Shown here: positions 17,431 through 27,798 of the stretch, piece after piece
How positions within the stretch are numbered: position 1 is the stretch's first letter
Layout of the letters: every line of letters begins with the position of its first letter
NCBI GenBank assembly: GCA_024742455.1
Contig: JANSYL010000006.1
Span: forward strand, 124,001-188,000
From: Paracoccaceae bacterium
GTDB taxonomy: Bacteria; Pseudomonadota; Alphaproteobacteria; Rhodobacterales; Rhodobacteraceae
Direction: 5' to 3'
DNA length: 64,000 bases
The notes under the pieces: generated by a model
The model's input: the letters and a program-made list of their open reading frames with translations, nothing else
The model's database searches: none
What the model was told of the DNA's origin: nothing
Program-made: the position numbers and the translations under genes

Positions 17431-17459
17431 AGTATAGGTCAAGCATGTTGACCTGAAAA
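17431..17459 (-). promoter_or_regulatory. Promoter of the ferredoxin oxidoreductase gene with spacer-filling palindromic operator
   Basis: Read on the minus strand, -35 TTTTCA (17459-17454) and -10 TATACT (17436-17431) are separated by 17 bases. The perfect inverted repeat AGGTCAA-GCATG-TTGACCT (17436-17454) fills the spacer. A dimer bound there would block RNA polymerase, so it looks like a repressor operator. The start of transcription would be near 17424, giving a leader of about 30 bases. Confidence 0.5.
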
Positions 17460-17577
17460 CGATTTTCTTTTGCGCCTCTTTCGCAGGATATTTTCGTGTC
17501 TGGGTTGTTTTTTTACATTCGGCTTCTATCAAGCACAGGCGGGCCGGATCGGCGCGCAGCGGAATCGGAGCGGCCCG

Positions 17578-18480
17578 GTGGATTGGGACAAGTTACGGAT
17601 TTTCCATGCTGTTGCCGATGCGGGCAGCCTGACCCATGCGGGCGAAACCCTGCATCTCAGCCAATCGGCCGTCAGCCGCCAGATCCGCGCGCTCGAGGAA
17701 GGGCTGAACACCACGCTGTTCCACCGCCATGCCCGCGGTCTGATTCTGACCGAACAGGGTGAGCTTCTGTTCGACGCCACCAAATCCATGACCAAGCGGC
17801 TGGATGCCGCTTCGGCGCGGATCCGCGACAGCGAGGAAGAGGTGTTCGGCGATCTGCGCGTGACCACCACCATCGGCTTCGGTTCGCTGTGGCTGGCCCC
17901 GCGCCTGCCCGCGCTTTACGAAAAGTATCCCAATCTCAAGATCGACCTGATGCTCGAGGAACGCCTGCTCGACCTGCCGATGCGGGAGGCGGACGTGGCG
18001 ATCCGCATGAAGGAACCCAGCCAGGCCGACCTGATCCGCCGCCGTCTGATGACGATCAACATGCGGCTTTACGCGTCGCAGCGCTACGTCGAAAAGCGCG
18101 GGATGCCCGCATCGATCGAGGATCTTCGCGACCACCGTCTGATCAGCCAGAACGCCACATCGGCGCAGGTCAGCGCCGGGGCCACGCTGGTGCGCGAACT
18201 GATGACGCAGGACATCGGCAACGTTCTGACCGTCAACAACTATTTCGGCGTGCTTCAGGGGGTGATCCATGACCTCGGCATCGGCGTTCTGCCCGATTAC
18301 CTGACGCAGGACTTCCCGGCCCTGGTGCGGGTGCTGCCGGATGTGCAGTCGAACGAGGTGCCGGTCTTCCTCGCCTATCCCGAGGAACTGCGCCATTCCA
18401 AGCGGATCGAGGCGTTCCGCGATTTCGTCGACGAAGAGGTCATCGCCTATCGCCGCCGCCAGCGCGACGCCGGTCCATAG
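17578..18480 (+). CDS. LysR-type regulator of the LsrB/VtlR kind
   Basis: A 300-residue LysR-family regulator. It starts VDWDKLRIFHAVADAG and has the helix-turn-helix segment LTHAGETLHLSQSAVSRQI, followed by FHRHARGLILTEQGELL; these blocks are those of rhizobial LsrB and Brucella VtlR. The effector domain covers about 90-290. I chose the GTG at 17578 because GGAG precedes it and the family begins at this point; the in-frame ATG at 17470 would add 36 atypical residues. In Rhizobiales this regulator sits beside AbcR small RNA genes and controls them, and a candidate small RNA lies about 100 bases downstream here. It is divergent from the ferredoxin oxidoreductase gene. Confidence 0.82.
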   Translation: MDWDKLRIFHAVADAGSLTHAGETLHLSQSAVSRQIRALEEGLNTTLFHRHARGLILTEQGELLFDATKSMTKRLDAASARIRDSEEEVFGDLRVTTTIGFGSLWLAPRLPALYEKYPNLKIDLMLEERLLDLPMREADVAIRMKEPSQADLIRRRLMTINMRLYASQRYVEKRGMPASIEDLRDHRLISQNATSAQVSAGATLVRELMTQDIGNVLTVNNYFGVLQGVIHDLGIGVLPDYLTQDFPALVRVLPDVQSNEVPVFLAYPEELRHSKRIEAFRDFVDEEVIAYRRRQRDAGP

Positions 18481-18581
18481 GTTTCCCCTATCCGTTGATG
18501 TGTGTTCTGCGCCACAGGCATAGCGGCCTTGCGGCAGCGCAGCGTCTTTTGCCTTGATCGGAAAATATCTGCTGCTTAATT

Positions 18582-18665
18582 GGGCAGTAAGGATGGTGGC
18601 GGAACCGCCCATTGTCCTTACCTCCCTGTTGGACTTGGGCCGAGACTCGTCTCGGCCTTTTTTTT
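18582..18665 (+). ncRNA. Candidate AbcR (alpha-r15)-like trans-acting small RNA
   Basis: Between the LysR gene and the next gene lies an RNA-like architecture. Hairpin 1 spans 18587-18621, with outer arms GTAAGGA/TCCTTAC and an inner GC stem closed by GGAACC. A single-stranded linker follows, ACCTCCCTGTTGGACTT (18620-18636), containing an anti-Shine-Dalgarno CCTCCC. It ends in a textbook intrinsic terminator. No open frame with a ribosome-binding site covers it. Size, anti-SD loop and location next to an LsrB/VtlR homologue match AbcR/alpha-r15 sRNAs, which repress ABC-transporter mRNAs with Hfq. The 5' end is an estimate; a poor -10-like CTTAAT lies at 18575. The family assignment is inference. 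Confidence 0.6.
18638..18665 (+). terminator. Rho-independent terminator of the candidate sRNA
   Basis: Perfect stem GGCCGAGA (18638-18645) with TCTCGGCC (18650-18657), loop CTCG, followed by eight T (18658-18665). It is the strongest terminator in the window. Confidence 0.88.
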
Positions 18666-18731
18666 GGTCAGTGCCCGGTTTGCAGGCATTTGCCGCGTCG
18701 CAGCATCCCCATCTCGGCCCGTCCCGCCACG

Positions 18732-18765
18732 AAAAAGGGCGCGCCCGGGTTCCGGAACGCGCCCT
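18732..18765 (-). terminator. Terminator of the small membrane protein gene
   Basis: Minus-strand stem AGGGCGCG (18765-18758) pairs with CGCGCCCT (18743-18736) and is followed by a run of T (A at 18732-18736 on the plus strand). It lies 27 bases past the stop of the 60-residue protein gene and faces the sRNA terminator. Confidence 0.7.
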
Positions 18766-18791
18766 GTGTCTCGTCGATTCGATACGCCGGA

Positions 18792-18974
18792 TCAGTCGTT
18801 GCGGACCCGCGCAAGCCCTGCGGCCGCCATCCGCTCTTCGATGCCATCGCGCGACAGCGACGATTTCGGCGGGTTCGATTGACGGTATTTCTCGGTCGCC
18901 CGCGCCGCGATGTAGCCGAAGGCGACCACGAAGCCGAGGGTGCCAAAGGTCAGAATGCCAAGTCCGATATCCAT
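18792..18974 (-). CDS. Small single-span membrane protein of unknown function (60 aa)
   Basis: A 60-residue protein with one N-terminal transmembrane helix (ILTFGTLGFVVAFGYIAA, residues 7-24) and a charged cytoplasmic tail rich in Arg, Lys and Glu. AGGAAAGGA lies a few bases before the ATG, and a convincing terminator follows, so it is a real gene. I do not recognise a named family. It converges on the candidate sRNA gene. The neighbouring reverse-strand gene also encodes a small membrane protein, but the 135-base gap and the absence of homology give no functional link. Confidence 0.65.
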   Translation of the reverse strand: MDIGLGILTFGTLGFVVAFGYIAARATEKYRQSNPPKSSLSRDGIEERMAAAGLARVRND

Positions 18975-19109
18975 GCTGTCGTCCTTTCCTGCTCAGGTGG
19001 TTTGGGTCTTCCTCTCAGGCGAAGTAGAAGGCCCTGAAGGGCAGGCAAGGAAAAAAGCCAAAGTTTTTCAATGGCATACTGAGGTATACCGCGCGGACCT
19101 ACCTATGGG

Positions 19110-19373
19110 TCAGCCGACGATGAGGACAATCGCCGCCAGGTAGAGCGCCAGTCCCACCAGACCGAATTGCGCGGCGAACAGGCTGATCCCGAGCAGCAGG
19201 GCAAGTGTGGCGCCCGTCAGAATGGCCTGTTCGCGCAGCGGCAGGGCGGCAACCCGCGCCTCCAGCCCGTGAAAGCCGGTCTTGCGGCTGACCCCGGCGA
19301 TCAGCGCCAGCGCCACGGTGCGGCAGCTGCGCCCGATACCCGAGATCGCATCGCTGAAGACATTGGTGGCCAT
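19110..19373 (-). CDS. Small membrane protein of unknown function (87 aa)
   Basis: An 87-residue protein from an ATG at 19373 that is preceded by GGGGGAGGG. Residues 1-45 form a polar/amphipathic part ([15 protein letters not shown]), and the C-terminal half holds two close hydrophobic segments (about 50-67 and 70-87) joined by a short loop, ending at the membrane. No catalytic motif is seen. It is divergent from purL with 165 bases between them. No family recognised. Confidence 0.55.
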   Translation of the reverse strand: MATNVFSDAISGIGRSCRTVALALIAGVSRKTGFHGLEARVAALPLREQAILTGATLALLLGISLFAAQFGLVGLALYLAAIVLIVG

Positions 19374-19538
19374 CGGTTCCCTCCCCCGGATTATTTGCAC
19401 ACGATAGCATACCGATTTTCGCGGCGTCCATCGCGGTCTCTGCTGCGCTGCGGCACGGCGGCGGCCCGGGGAAGCGTGGCAGGGGGTTTCACGTCACGCG
19501 AAACTGACATACCCAAGCGGCAAACCGGCAGAGTACGC

Positions 19539-21698
<2,160 letters not shown>

Positions 21699-21778
21699 TC
21701 TTTGATTGACACTGTCACGATCTTGCGGCGCATCCAGACCCGGCCTAGATTGACGCCACGCGAACAAGGACACGAGCC

Positions 21779-22015
21779 ATGCCGATCACCGCCGCCGAGA
21801 TCGAGGACATGATCCGGGACGCCTTCCCCGAGGCCCAGATCACCGTGGAAGGCAATGATGGTGCGCATTTCGCGGCGCAGGTCATCGACGCCAGTTTCAA
21901 GGGCATGAACCGCGTCCAGCAGCAGCGCGCGGTCTATGCCGCCCTGAAGGGCAAGATGGACGGAAACCATGGGGAATTGCACGCGCTCGCCCTGACCACG
22001 CGGGCGCCGGAATGA
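21779..22015 (+). CDS. BolA-family protein
   Basis: A 78-residue BolA/IbaG-fold protein with the central HFAAQVIDASFKGMNRVQQQR region and the C-terminal HALALTTRAP strand of the family. BolA proteins bind monothiol glutaredoxins and share a [2Fe-2S] cluster with them, acting in cluster trafficking or iron signalling. The next gene encodes exactly such a glutaredoxin, 11 bases away. Its mRNA partner and short spacing indicate an operon. Confidence 0.9.
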   Translation: MPITAAEIEDMIRDAFPEAQITVEGNDGAHFAAQVIDASFKGMNRVQQQRAVYAALKGKMDGNHGELHALALTTRAPE

Positions 22016-22026
22016 AGGATGAGATC

Positions 22027-22386
22027 ATGACCGCAGAAGAGACGATCAAACAGACCATCGACGCAAATGACGTGGTTCTGTTCATGAAGGGCAACAAGAT
22101 GATGCCGCAATGCGGGTTCTCGTCCCGGGTCGCCGGTGTGCTGAATTACATGGGCGTGGACTTTGCCGATGTGAACGTGCTGGCCGATGACGGCATCCGC
22201 CAGGGGATCAAGGATTTCTCGGACTGGCCCACCATCCCGCAGCTCTACGTGAAGGGCGAGTTCGTGGGCGGCTGCGACATCATCACCGAGATGACGCTGT
22301 CGGGGGAACTGGACCAGCTGTTCGAGGCCAAGGGCGTGTCTTTCGACAAGGACGCTGCCGACAAGATCCGTGACGCCAACGCCTGA
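22027..22386 (+). CDS. grxD: Monothiol glutaredoxin (Grx4 type)
   Basis: A 119-residue single-domain glutaredoxin with the monothiol active site CGFS at residues 29-32 (PQCGFSSR), the conserved Lys in FMKGNK, the WPTIPQLYVKGEFVGGCDI block that binds glutathione, and the usual length. It carries a glutathione-ligated [2Fe-2S] cluster for delivery to apoproteins, with BolA as partner. I chose the ATG at 22027 because AAGGA precedes it; the in-frame ATG at 22012 overlaps the bolA stop but has no ribosome-binding site. Confidence 0.93.
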   Translation: MTAEETIKQTIDANDVVLFMKGNKMMPQCGFSSRVAGVLNYMGVDFADVNVLADDGIRQGIKDFSDWPTIPQLYVKGEFVGGCDIITEMTLSGELDQLFEAKGVSFDKDAADKIRDANA

Positions 22387-22406
22387 TCATGGCCTGATCT
22401 GGGTCT

Positions 22407-22500
22407 GATCGGGGGCCCGATCCGGGTTCGACGCCTGCGGCGCCGACCCGCCGGGGGGGTCACCCCCGGACCCCTCAGAGGTATTTCCGGCAAGACGAAG
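22407..22500 (+). repeat. GC-hairpin plus GTATTT/AAGAYGAAG dispersed element, copy A
   Basis: Right after grxD: a perfect palindromic hairpin GATCGGG-GG-CCCGATC (22407-22422), a second GGGGGTCACCCCC hairpin, then GAGGTATTTCCGGCAAGACGAAG split across 22478-22500. The tail is 18 of 20 identical to copy C at 31106-31127. It lies 3' of a gene in sense orientation and may serve as a mRNA 3' end. Confidence 0.55.
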
Positions 22501-22512
22501 GGGCTGGCGATG

Positions 22513-23970
22513 TCAGCCCTTTTTCGTGGCCCCTTTGCGCACATGTTTCGACAGCCGCGAGGGTGTTGATTTCTTGCGGTTCTTGAACGGGTTGTCGTCG
22601 GCCTGGCTGCGCAGATGCAGGCGGATCGGCGTGCCCGGCATGTCGAAATCGGCGCGCAGCCCGTTCACGAGGTAGCGCTTGTAGGCATCGGGCAGCTTGT
22701 CGGGATGCGAGCACATCACCACGAAGCCCGGGGGACGGGTTTTTGCCTGGGTCATGTAGCGCAGCTTGATGCGCCGGCCGCCGGGTGCGGGGGGCGGGTG
22801 CGCGGCAGTCATATCGGCAAGCCAGCGGTTCAGCTGCGCCGTGGTCACACGGCGGTTCCAGACATCATGGGCCTTGAGGATCGCGGCATGGAGCCGGTCG
22901 AGCCCCCGGCCCGTGGCCGCCGACACGGTCACCAGAGGCGCGCCCCTGAGTTGCGGCAGGAGGCGGTCGAAGGCTTCCTTTAGGTCTGCCAGTTTCTCCT
23001 GCTTGTCGCGTTCGAGGTCCCATTTGTTGACCGCGACCACCACCGCGCGCCCCTCGCGCTCGGCCAGGTCGGCGATGCGCAGGTCCTGAGTTTCGAAGGG
23101 GATCGCGGCATCGAGCAGGACCACCACGACCTCGGCAAATTTCACCGCGCGCAGGCCATCGGCCACGCTGAGCTTTTCCAGCTTTTCCTGAACCCGCGCC
23201 TTCCGGCGCATGCCGGCGGTGTCAAAGATCCGCATCGGCGTGCCATCCCAGGTGACCGGCAGGGCGATGGCATCGCGGGTGATCCCCGCCTCGGGCCCGG
23301 TCAGCAGGCGGTCATCGCCGATGATGCGGTTGATCAGGGTCGACTTGCCGGCATTGGGACGCCCCACCACGGCCACCTGCAGGGGCCGCGCGGCGGTGAT
23401 GACGCGGGCTGCACCGTCGATATCCTGATCGGTGTCAGGCAGGTCTTCGGGGGCAAGCGTCACCGCCGCTTCCGCCGCTTCGACAAGCGGGGCCAGCGTG
23501 ACGGCCAGTTCGGCCATCCCCTCACCATGTTCGGCAGACACCGCGATGGGTTCACCCAGGCCCAGTTCATAGGCCTCGATCAGCCCTGCCTCGGCCGCCC
23601 GCCCCTCAGCCTTGTTGGCGGCGAGGATCACGGGCTTGCCACCCCGGCGCAGCAGGCCCGCGAACAGCGTGTCATCGGGCGTGATCCCTGCGCGGGCGTC
23701 GATGACGAATAGGCAGGCATCGGCCATCGCCACCGCGCGTTCGGTCAGCCGCCGCATCCGGCCCTGAAGACTGTCGTCAGTGGCATCCTCGAGCCCGGCG
23801 GTGTCGATCACGGTAAACCGCAGATCGCCCAGCCGCGCGTCGCCTTCGCGCAGGTCGCGGGTGACGCCGGGCTGGTCATCGACCAGCGCCAGGCGTTTGC
23901 CCACAAAGCGGTTGAACAGCGTCGATTTGCCGACATTGGGCCGGCCGACAATGGCGAGGGTGAAGGACAT
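22513..23970 (-). CDS. der: Ribosome-assembly GTPase Der (EngA)
   Basis: A 485-residue protein with two tandem GTPase domains, the hallmark of Der: G1 motifs GRPNVGKST (about residue 9) and GRPNAGKST (about 203), G3 DTAGLED and DTAGMRR, G4 NKAE and NKWD. The C-terminal KH-like domain ends with the RLSKHVRKG basic tail. It acts in 50S subunit maturation in the cytoplasm. The ATG at 23970 has GGAG eight bases upstream; a GTG nine bases earlier overlaps that site and is less likely. Confidence 0.95.
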   Translation of the reverse strand: MSFTLAIVGRPNVGKSTLFNRFVGKRLALVDDQPGVTRDLREGDARLGDLRFTVIDTAGLEDATDDSLQGRMRRLTERAVAMADACLFVIDARAGITPDDTLFAGLLRRGGKPVILAANKAEGRAAEAGLIEAYELGLGEPIAVSAEHGEGMAELAVTLAPLVEAAEAAVTLAPEDLPDTDQDIDGAARVITAARPLQVAVVGRPNAGKSTLINRIIGDDRLLTGPEAGITRDAIALPVTWDGTPMRIFDTAGMRRKARVQEKLEKLSVADGLRAVKFAEVVVVLLDAAIPFETQDLRIADLAEREGRAVVVAVNKWDLERDKQEKLADLKEAFDRLLPQLRGAPLVTVSAATGRGLDRLHAAILKAHDVWNRRVTTAQLNRWLADMTAAHPPPAPGGRRIKLRYMTQAKTRPPGFVVMCSHPDKLPDAYKRYLVNGLRADFDMPGTPIRLHLRSQADDNPFKNRKKSTPSRLSKHVRKGATKKG

Positions 23971-24029
23971 CGGGGACACTCCGCTAAGCCGCGCGTCCTA
24001 GCGGATGCGTGGCGCATTGCAAATCCCCC

Positions 24030-24488
24030 TCAGCGGGGCAGTTTTCGCAAGGCGTTTTCCAGCGCATTGGCAAAGGCGCTGCGGTCGGATTTCGAAAAGG
24101 GTTTCGGCCCGCCCATGCCCTGCCCTTCCAGCCCGCCGCGCAGATCGGCCATCAGGTCGCGGGTGGCCAGCTTGGCGCCGATATTGGCCTCGGTCAGGGC
24201 CGCGCCCCGGTGGTCCATCACCATCGCCCCGGCCTTCAGCGCCCGGTCGGCCAGCGGCAGATCGGCGGTGATGACCAGCGCGCCGGGGCGCGCATCCGCG
24301 ACGACCAGGTCATCGGCGGCATCGAACCCATCGCCCGCCACGCGCATGCTGATCAGCGGGTGGTCGGGATGGCGCAGCCAGGTCGCGGCATAAAGCGTGA
24401 CAGGGATCTTGTGGCGGTAGGCGGCGGCATAGATCTGATCCTTGACCGGGCAGGCATCGGCATCGACCAGGATCGCGGCCCTGCTCAT
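24030..24488 (-). CDS. YaiI/YqxD family protein (UPF0178, NYN/PIN-like)
   Basis: A 152-residue member of the UPF0178 family. It begins ILVDADACPVKDQI, has the VVADARPGALVITADLPLADRAL block and the MGGPKPFSKSDR motif near the C-terminus. The conserved acidic residues resemble the PIN/NYN nuclease fold, but no activity is established for the family. Its start overlaps the stop of the preceding aldolase gene by four bases, so it is the last gene of the puuD-aldolase transcript. Confidence 0.88.
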   Translation of the reverse strand: MSRAAILVDADACPVKDQIYAAAYRHKIPVTLYAATWLRHPDHPLISMRVAGDGFDAADDLVVADARPGALVITADLPLADRALKAGAMVMDHRGAALTEANIGAKLATRDLMADLRGGLEGQGMGGPKPFSKSDRSAFANALENALRKLPR

Positions 24489-25243
24489 GCCTCAGCGATC
24501 AGCGCCCTGAGGGCCCTCGTCATGGTGCCGGTGTCATGCCCGAGCCCCAGGAACGTCACCCCCGCCTCGATCATCGCGGCATGGTGCGCCCTTGGGCAGA
24601 TGATGCCCGCCGGTTTGCCCGCCGCCCGGATCTTTTTGACCGCGTCGGTGATTGCCGCCCAGACCTGCGGCGCGTCCGGGTCATCGCGGTACCCCATATC
24701 GGCGGACAGGTCCGAGGGGCCGATGAACACGCAATCCACGCCCTCGGTCGAGGCGATGCCCTCCAGGTCATCCAGACCGGCCTGGGTTTCGACCTGCAGG
24801 AACACGGCGATCTGGTCATTGGCGGTGCCTGTATAGCCGTCGAAGGCACCGAATCCGCTGGCCCGTGTGGTCGCCCCGCCGATGCCGCGAATGCCGTCGG
24901 GCGGATATTTGCAGGCCGCGACCGCCGCCCGCGCCTCCGCCGCCGAATTGATCATCGGCACCATCACCGATTGCGCGCCGAGGTCGAGCACCTGTTTCAG
25001 CACCCAATCGGCGTTCACCGGCACGCGCACGACCGCCTCGGCCGGCGTGCCTTCGAGGATCATGAGCTGACGCCGGATCATCGTCGGATCATAGGCGCCA
25101 TGTTCGCCGTCGATCAGGCACCAGTCGAACCCGGCATGCCCGGCAATCTCGGTCACGGTGTCCGAGCCGAGACAGACCCAGAGGCCGCGCAGCATCTCGC
25201 CACGCGCAAGCCGCGATTTCAGATGGTTTACCGGTGCCGGCAT
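24485..25243 (-). CDS. HpcH/HpaI-type class II aldolase
   Basis: A 252-residue TIM-barrel aldolase of the HpcH/HpaI family (2-keto-3-deoxy sugar acid or 4-hydroxy-2-oxoheptanedioate aldolases). Motifs: WCLIDGEHGAYD (base/metal region), VMVPMINSAAEA, the PPDGIRGIGG block, LQVETQAGL with the metal Glu, and FIGPSDLSADMG with the metal Asp. It cleaves a 2-oxo-hydroxy-acid to pyruvate plus an aldehyde; the substrate is unknown. The start at 25243 follows GGGGGAAAA. It is 14 bases downstream of puuD, so it is co-transcribed with it, which makes a role in purine- or glyoxylate-related carbon use possible (inference). Confidence 0.82.
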   Translation of the reverse strand: MPAPVNHLKSRLARGEMLRGLWVCLGSDTVTEIAGHAGFDWCLIDGEHGAYDPTMIRRQLMILEGTPAEAVVRVPVNADWVLKQVLDLGAQSVMVPMINSAAEARAAVAACKYPPDGIRGIGGATTRASGFGAFDGYTGTANDQIAVFLQVETQAGLDDLEGIASTEGVDCVFIGPSDLSADMGYRDDPDAPQVWAAITDAVKKIRAAGKPAGIICPRAHHAAMIEAGVTFLGLGHDTGTMTRALRALIAEA

Positions 25244-25257
25244 GCGATTTTCCCCCT

Positions 25258-26487
25258 TTAGAACGCGCCGCCGGTCACCTCGCGGTACCAGCGGCGGATC
25301 AGCGCGCGCTCCTCCTCGGCGATGGCGCTGATATTGCCCGGAGGCATGGCGTGGCTTGCGCCCGATTGCAAATAGATCGCGCGCGCCTGCCGCGCGATAT
25401 GGCCGTCGGTATGCAGCATCACGTTCTTCGGGGCGACGGGAACGCCGGGCCAGTAGACCTCGGCCGCATGACACATGGCGCAGCGCGCAGTCATGACATC
25501 GGCCACCTGGCGGAATTCGGGATGGTCCAGGAATACCGCCTGCGCAGGTGTCAGCCGCGCCTCCTCCACCGGGGGATCCTCCTGCATCAGGGGCAGGACC
25601 GACAGCCAGATGATGGCCGCGAAGATCGCCGCCGTCGCCCCCCAGGTCCACCAGGGCATCCCCTGCTTGGCATGCATGGTGTTGAAGAAATGCCGGATCG
25701 TGACCCCCATCAGGAACACGAGCGCCGCGATCAGCCAGTTCCATTCACTGGCGAAGGCAAGGGGGTAATGGTTCGACAGCATCAGGAAGATCACCGGCAG
25801 CGTCAGGTAATTGTTGTGGGTCGAGCGCAGCTTGGCGATCTTGCCGTATTTCGGGTCGGGTGTGCGCCCGGCCTTGAGGTCGGCCACCACCACCTTCTGG
25901 TTCGGGATGATCACCATCGCCACATTCGCCGTCATGATGGTCGCCGTCAGCGCCCCCAGATGCAAAAGCGCGGCGCGGCCCGAAAACACCTGCGCATAGC
26001 CCCAGGACAGCACCACGATGATCGCGAACAGGATCAGCATCAGGACCTGCGGGTTGTCCGCCAGCCGCGATTTGCACAGCCGGTCATAGGCGATCCAGCC
26101 CAGCGTCAGGGACAGGGCGGACATGGTGATCGCCTGCCAGGGCAGAAGCTCCATCACCGTCCAGTCGATCAGATACAGCTCCGCCCCCACCCAGTAGAGC
26201 AGGATAAGAAGCGCCACACCCGACAGCCAGGTCGCGTAGCTTTCCCATTTGAACCAGACCAGATGCTCGGGCATCTCGGCGGGGGCCACCATGTATTTCT
26301 GGATATGGTAGAACCCGCCGCCATGGACCTGCCATTCCTCGCCATCGGCAGGTCCGGGGATGTTGCGGTTCAGCCCGAGGTCCAGCGCGATGAAATAGAA
26401 GCTCGACCCGATCCAGGCGATCGCCGTGATCACATGCAGCCAGCGCACCGCGAATTCCGCCCAATGCAGCAACAGGGTCATGTCCAT
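25258..26487 (-). CDS. puuD: Membrane urate hydroxylase with cytochrome c domain
   Basis: A 409-residue protein of the PuuD family. The first ~300 residues contain about eight transmembrane helices with several His in or near them (LHVITAIAWIGS, RHFFNTMHA). The periplasmic C-terminal domain has a c-type haem site CAMCH (about residues 332-336) with a later Met as likely second ligand. PuuD oxidises urate to 5-hydroxyisourate and passes electrons to the respiratory chain, with no H2O2 made. Allantoicase is divergent, 190 bases away, which supports a purine-degradation locus. HIU hydrolase and OHCU decarboxylase are not in the window. Confidence 0.9.
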   Translation of the reverse strand: MDMTLLLHWAEFAVRWLHVITAIAWIGSSFYFIALDLGLNRNIPGPADGEEWQVHGGGFYHIQKYMVAPAEMPEHLVWFKWESYATWLSGVALLILLYWVGAELYLIDWTVMELLPWQAITMSALSLTLGWIAYDRLCKSRLADNPQVLMLILFAIIVVLSWGYAQVFSGRAALLHLGALTATIMTANVAMVIIPNQKVVVADLKAGRTPDPKYGKIAKLRSTHNNYLTLPVIFLMLSNHYPLAFASEWNWLIAALVFLMGVTIRHFFNTMHAKQGMPWWTWGATAAIFAAIIWLSVLPLMQEDPPVEEARLTPAQAVFLDHPEFRQVADVMTARCAMCHAAEVYWPGVPVAPKNVMLHTDGHIARQARAIYLQSGASHAMPPGNISAIAEEERALIRRWYREVTGGAF

Positions 26488-26677
26488 GGAAAGGGCCTCG
26501 GCTTGTGGTCACTGCCCGGATTTGAGGCATTGGCCGGCCGGCGTGCAACCCGCAGCCCCGCCCCCTCTTGCCAGTTGCGACGAAAGGCGCGTAATGCACG
26601 GGCATCTGCTGCATTTCAGAGCATTCGGCGCGCCGGCCCCAGGCCATCCGCGCCGTCTCCGCCTGCGCGAGGGACCC

Positions 26678-27697
26678 ATGACCAGTATCGAAAGCCTGAA
26701 CCCCGACATCCCGCTGTTCGCGCGGACCGGCATCAACCTGGCCTCGGCCGGGCTTGGGGCCAAGGCGATCTGGGCGTCGAACCAGTTCTTCGCACCGCTC
26801 GACCGGATGCTCAGCGACGCCGCGCCGGTCTTTGTCGAGGGCAAGTTCGACGATCACGGCAAATGGATGGACGGGTGGGAAACCCAGCGCCGCCGCGATG
26901 GCGGGCATGACATGGCGATCATCCGGCTGGCAGGCCCCGGCCGCGTCATCGGGTTTGACGTCGACACCAGCCATTTCACCGGCAATTACGCCCCCGCCGT
27001 CCGGATCGAGGCCTGCACCTTCAAGGGCGACATGCCGCCCGAGGACCACCCCTGGGTCACCATCCTGCCGCACCGTCCGCTCGGGCCATCGGCGCATCAC
27101 TATTATTCCTGCGACAGTTTCGAAAGCTGGACCCACCTGCGCATCCATATCTACCCCGATGGCGGCATCGCGCGGCTGAAGGTGTTCGGGGTGCCCGAAC
27201 TGGACGCAGCCGATGCCAAGGGCGAGATCGACCTGGCCGCCGCGCTGAACGGGGGCCGCATCCTGGGGTTCTCGGATGCCCATTACGGCGACTACACCCG
27301 CCTTCTGGCACCCGGCCGCGGGGTGAACATGGGCGACGGATGGGAAACCCGCCGCCGTCGCGAACCCGGCTATGACTGGATGATCATCGCGCTCGGTGCG
27401 CGCGGGGTGGTCGAAAAGGCGCTGATCGACACCGCGCATTTCAAGGGCAATTACCCTGACACCGCATCGCTTCAGGCCGCAGACCTGCGCAATTTCGGCG
27501 ATGGTCTGACCGACGCGCTGATCACCGATTCGATGTTCTGGAAGGATCTTCTGCCGCCCGTGAAACTGGGCCCCGATACCGAACACCGGTTCCGGGACGA
27601 GCTGGCCAACCTGGGCCCGGTGACCCATGTGCGGTTCAACATCCACCCCGATGGCGGGGTGTCACGGCTCAGGCTGTTCGGCACGCCTGCGCCCTGA
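26678..27697 (+). CDS. alc: Allantoicase
   Basis: A 339-residue allantoicase made of two homologous jelly-roll repeats: the first carries FVEGKFDDHGKWMDGWETQRRR and the second MGDGWETRRRREPGYDWM. Further blocks are HYYSCDSFESWTHLR and the C-terminal VTHVRFNIHPDGGVSRLR. It hydrolyses allantoate to ureidoglycolate and urea. Start at 26678 by family length. It is divergent from puuD and 101 bases ahead of the ABC-transporter gene cluster on its own strand. Together these genes indicate that urate/ureides are used as nitrogen source. Confidence 0.93.
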   Translation: MTSIESLNPDIPLFARTGINLASAGLGAKAIWASNQFFAPLDRMLSDAAPVFVEGKFDDHGKWMDGWETQRRRDGGHDMAIIRLAGPGRVIGFDVDTSHFTGNYAPAVRIEACTFKGDMPPEDHPWVTILPHRPLGPSAHHYYSCDSFESWTHLRIHIYPDGGIARLKVFGVPELDAADAKGEIDLAAALNGGRILGFSDAHYGDYTRLLAPGRGVNMGDGWETRRRREPGYDWMIIALGARGVVEKALIDTAHFKGNYPDTASLQAADLRNFGDGLTDALITDSMFWKDLLPPVKLGPDTEHRFRDELANLGPVTHVRFNIHPDGGVSRLRLFGTPAP

Positions 27698-27798
27698 TCC
27701 CGCCCGCTCCAGGGCGGCGCGGAAGCCTCTTTTCTTCCCGCGCCGCGCCCGCTACCGTCACCGCTTATAACAAGACTGTCCAACCTGGGAGTTCCCAT

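Noticed and set aside
14030-17437. A 1135-codon plus-strand frame opposite the ferredoxin oxidoreductase
   Set aside because: The minus strand has all cofactor motifs in order; the plus-strand product has no recognisable domain.
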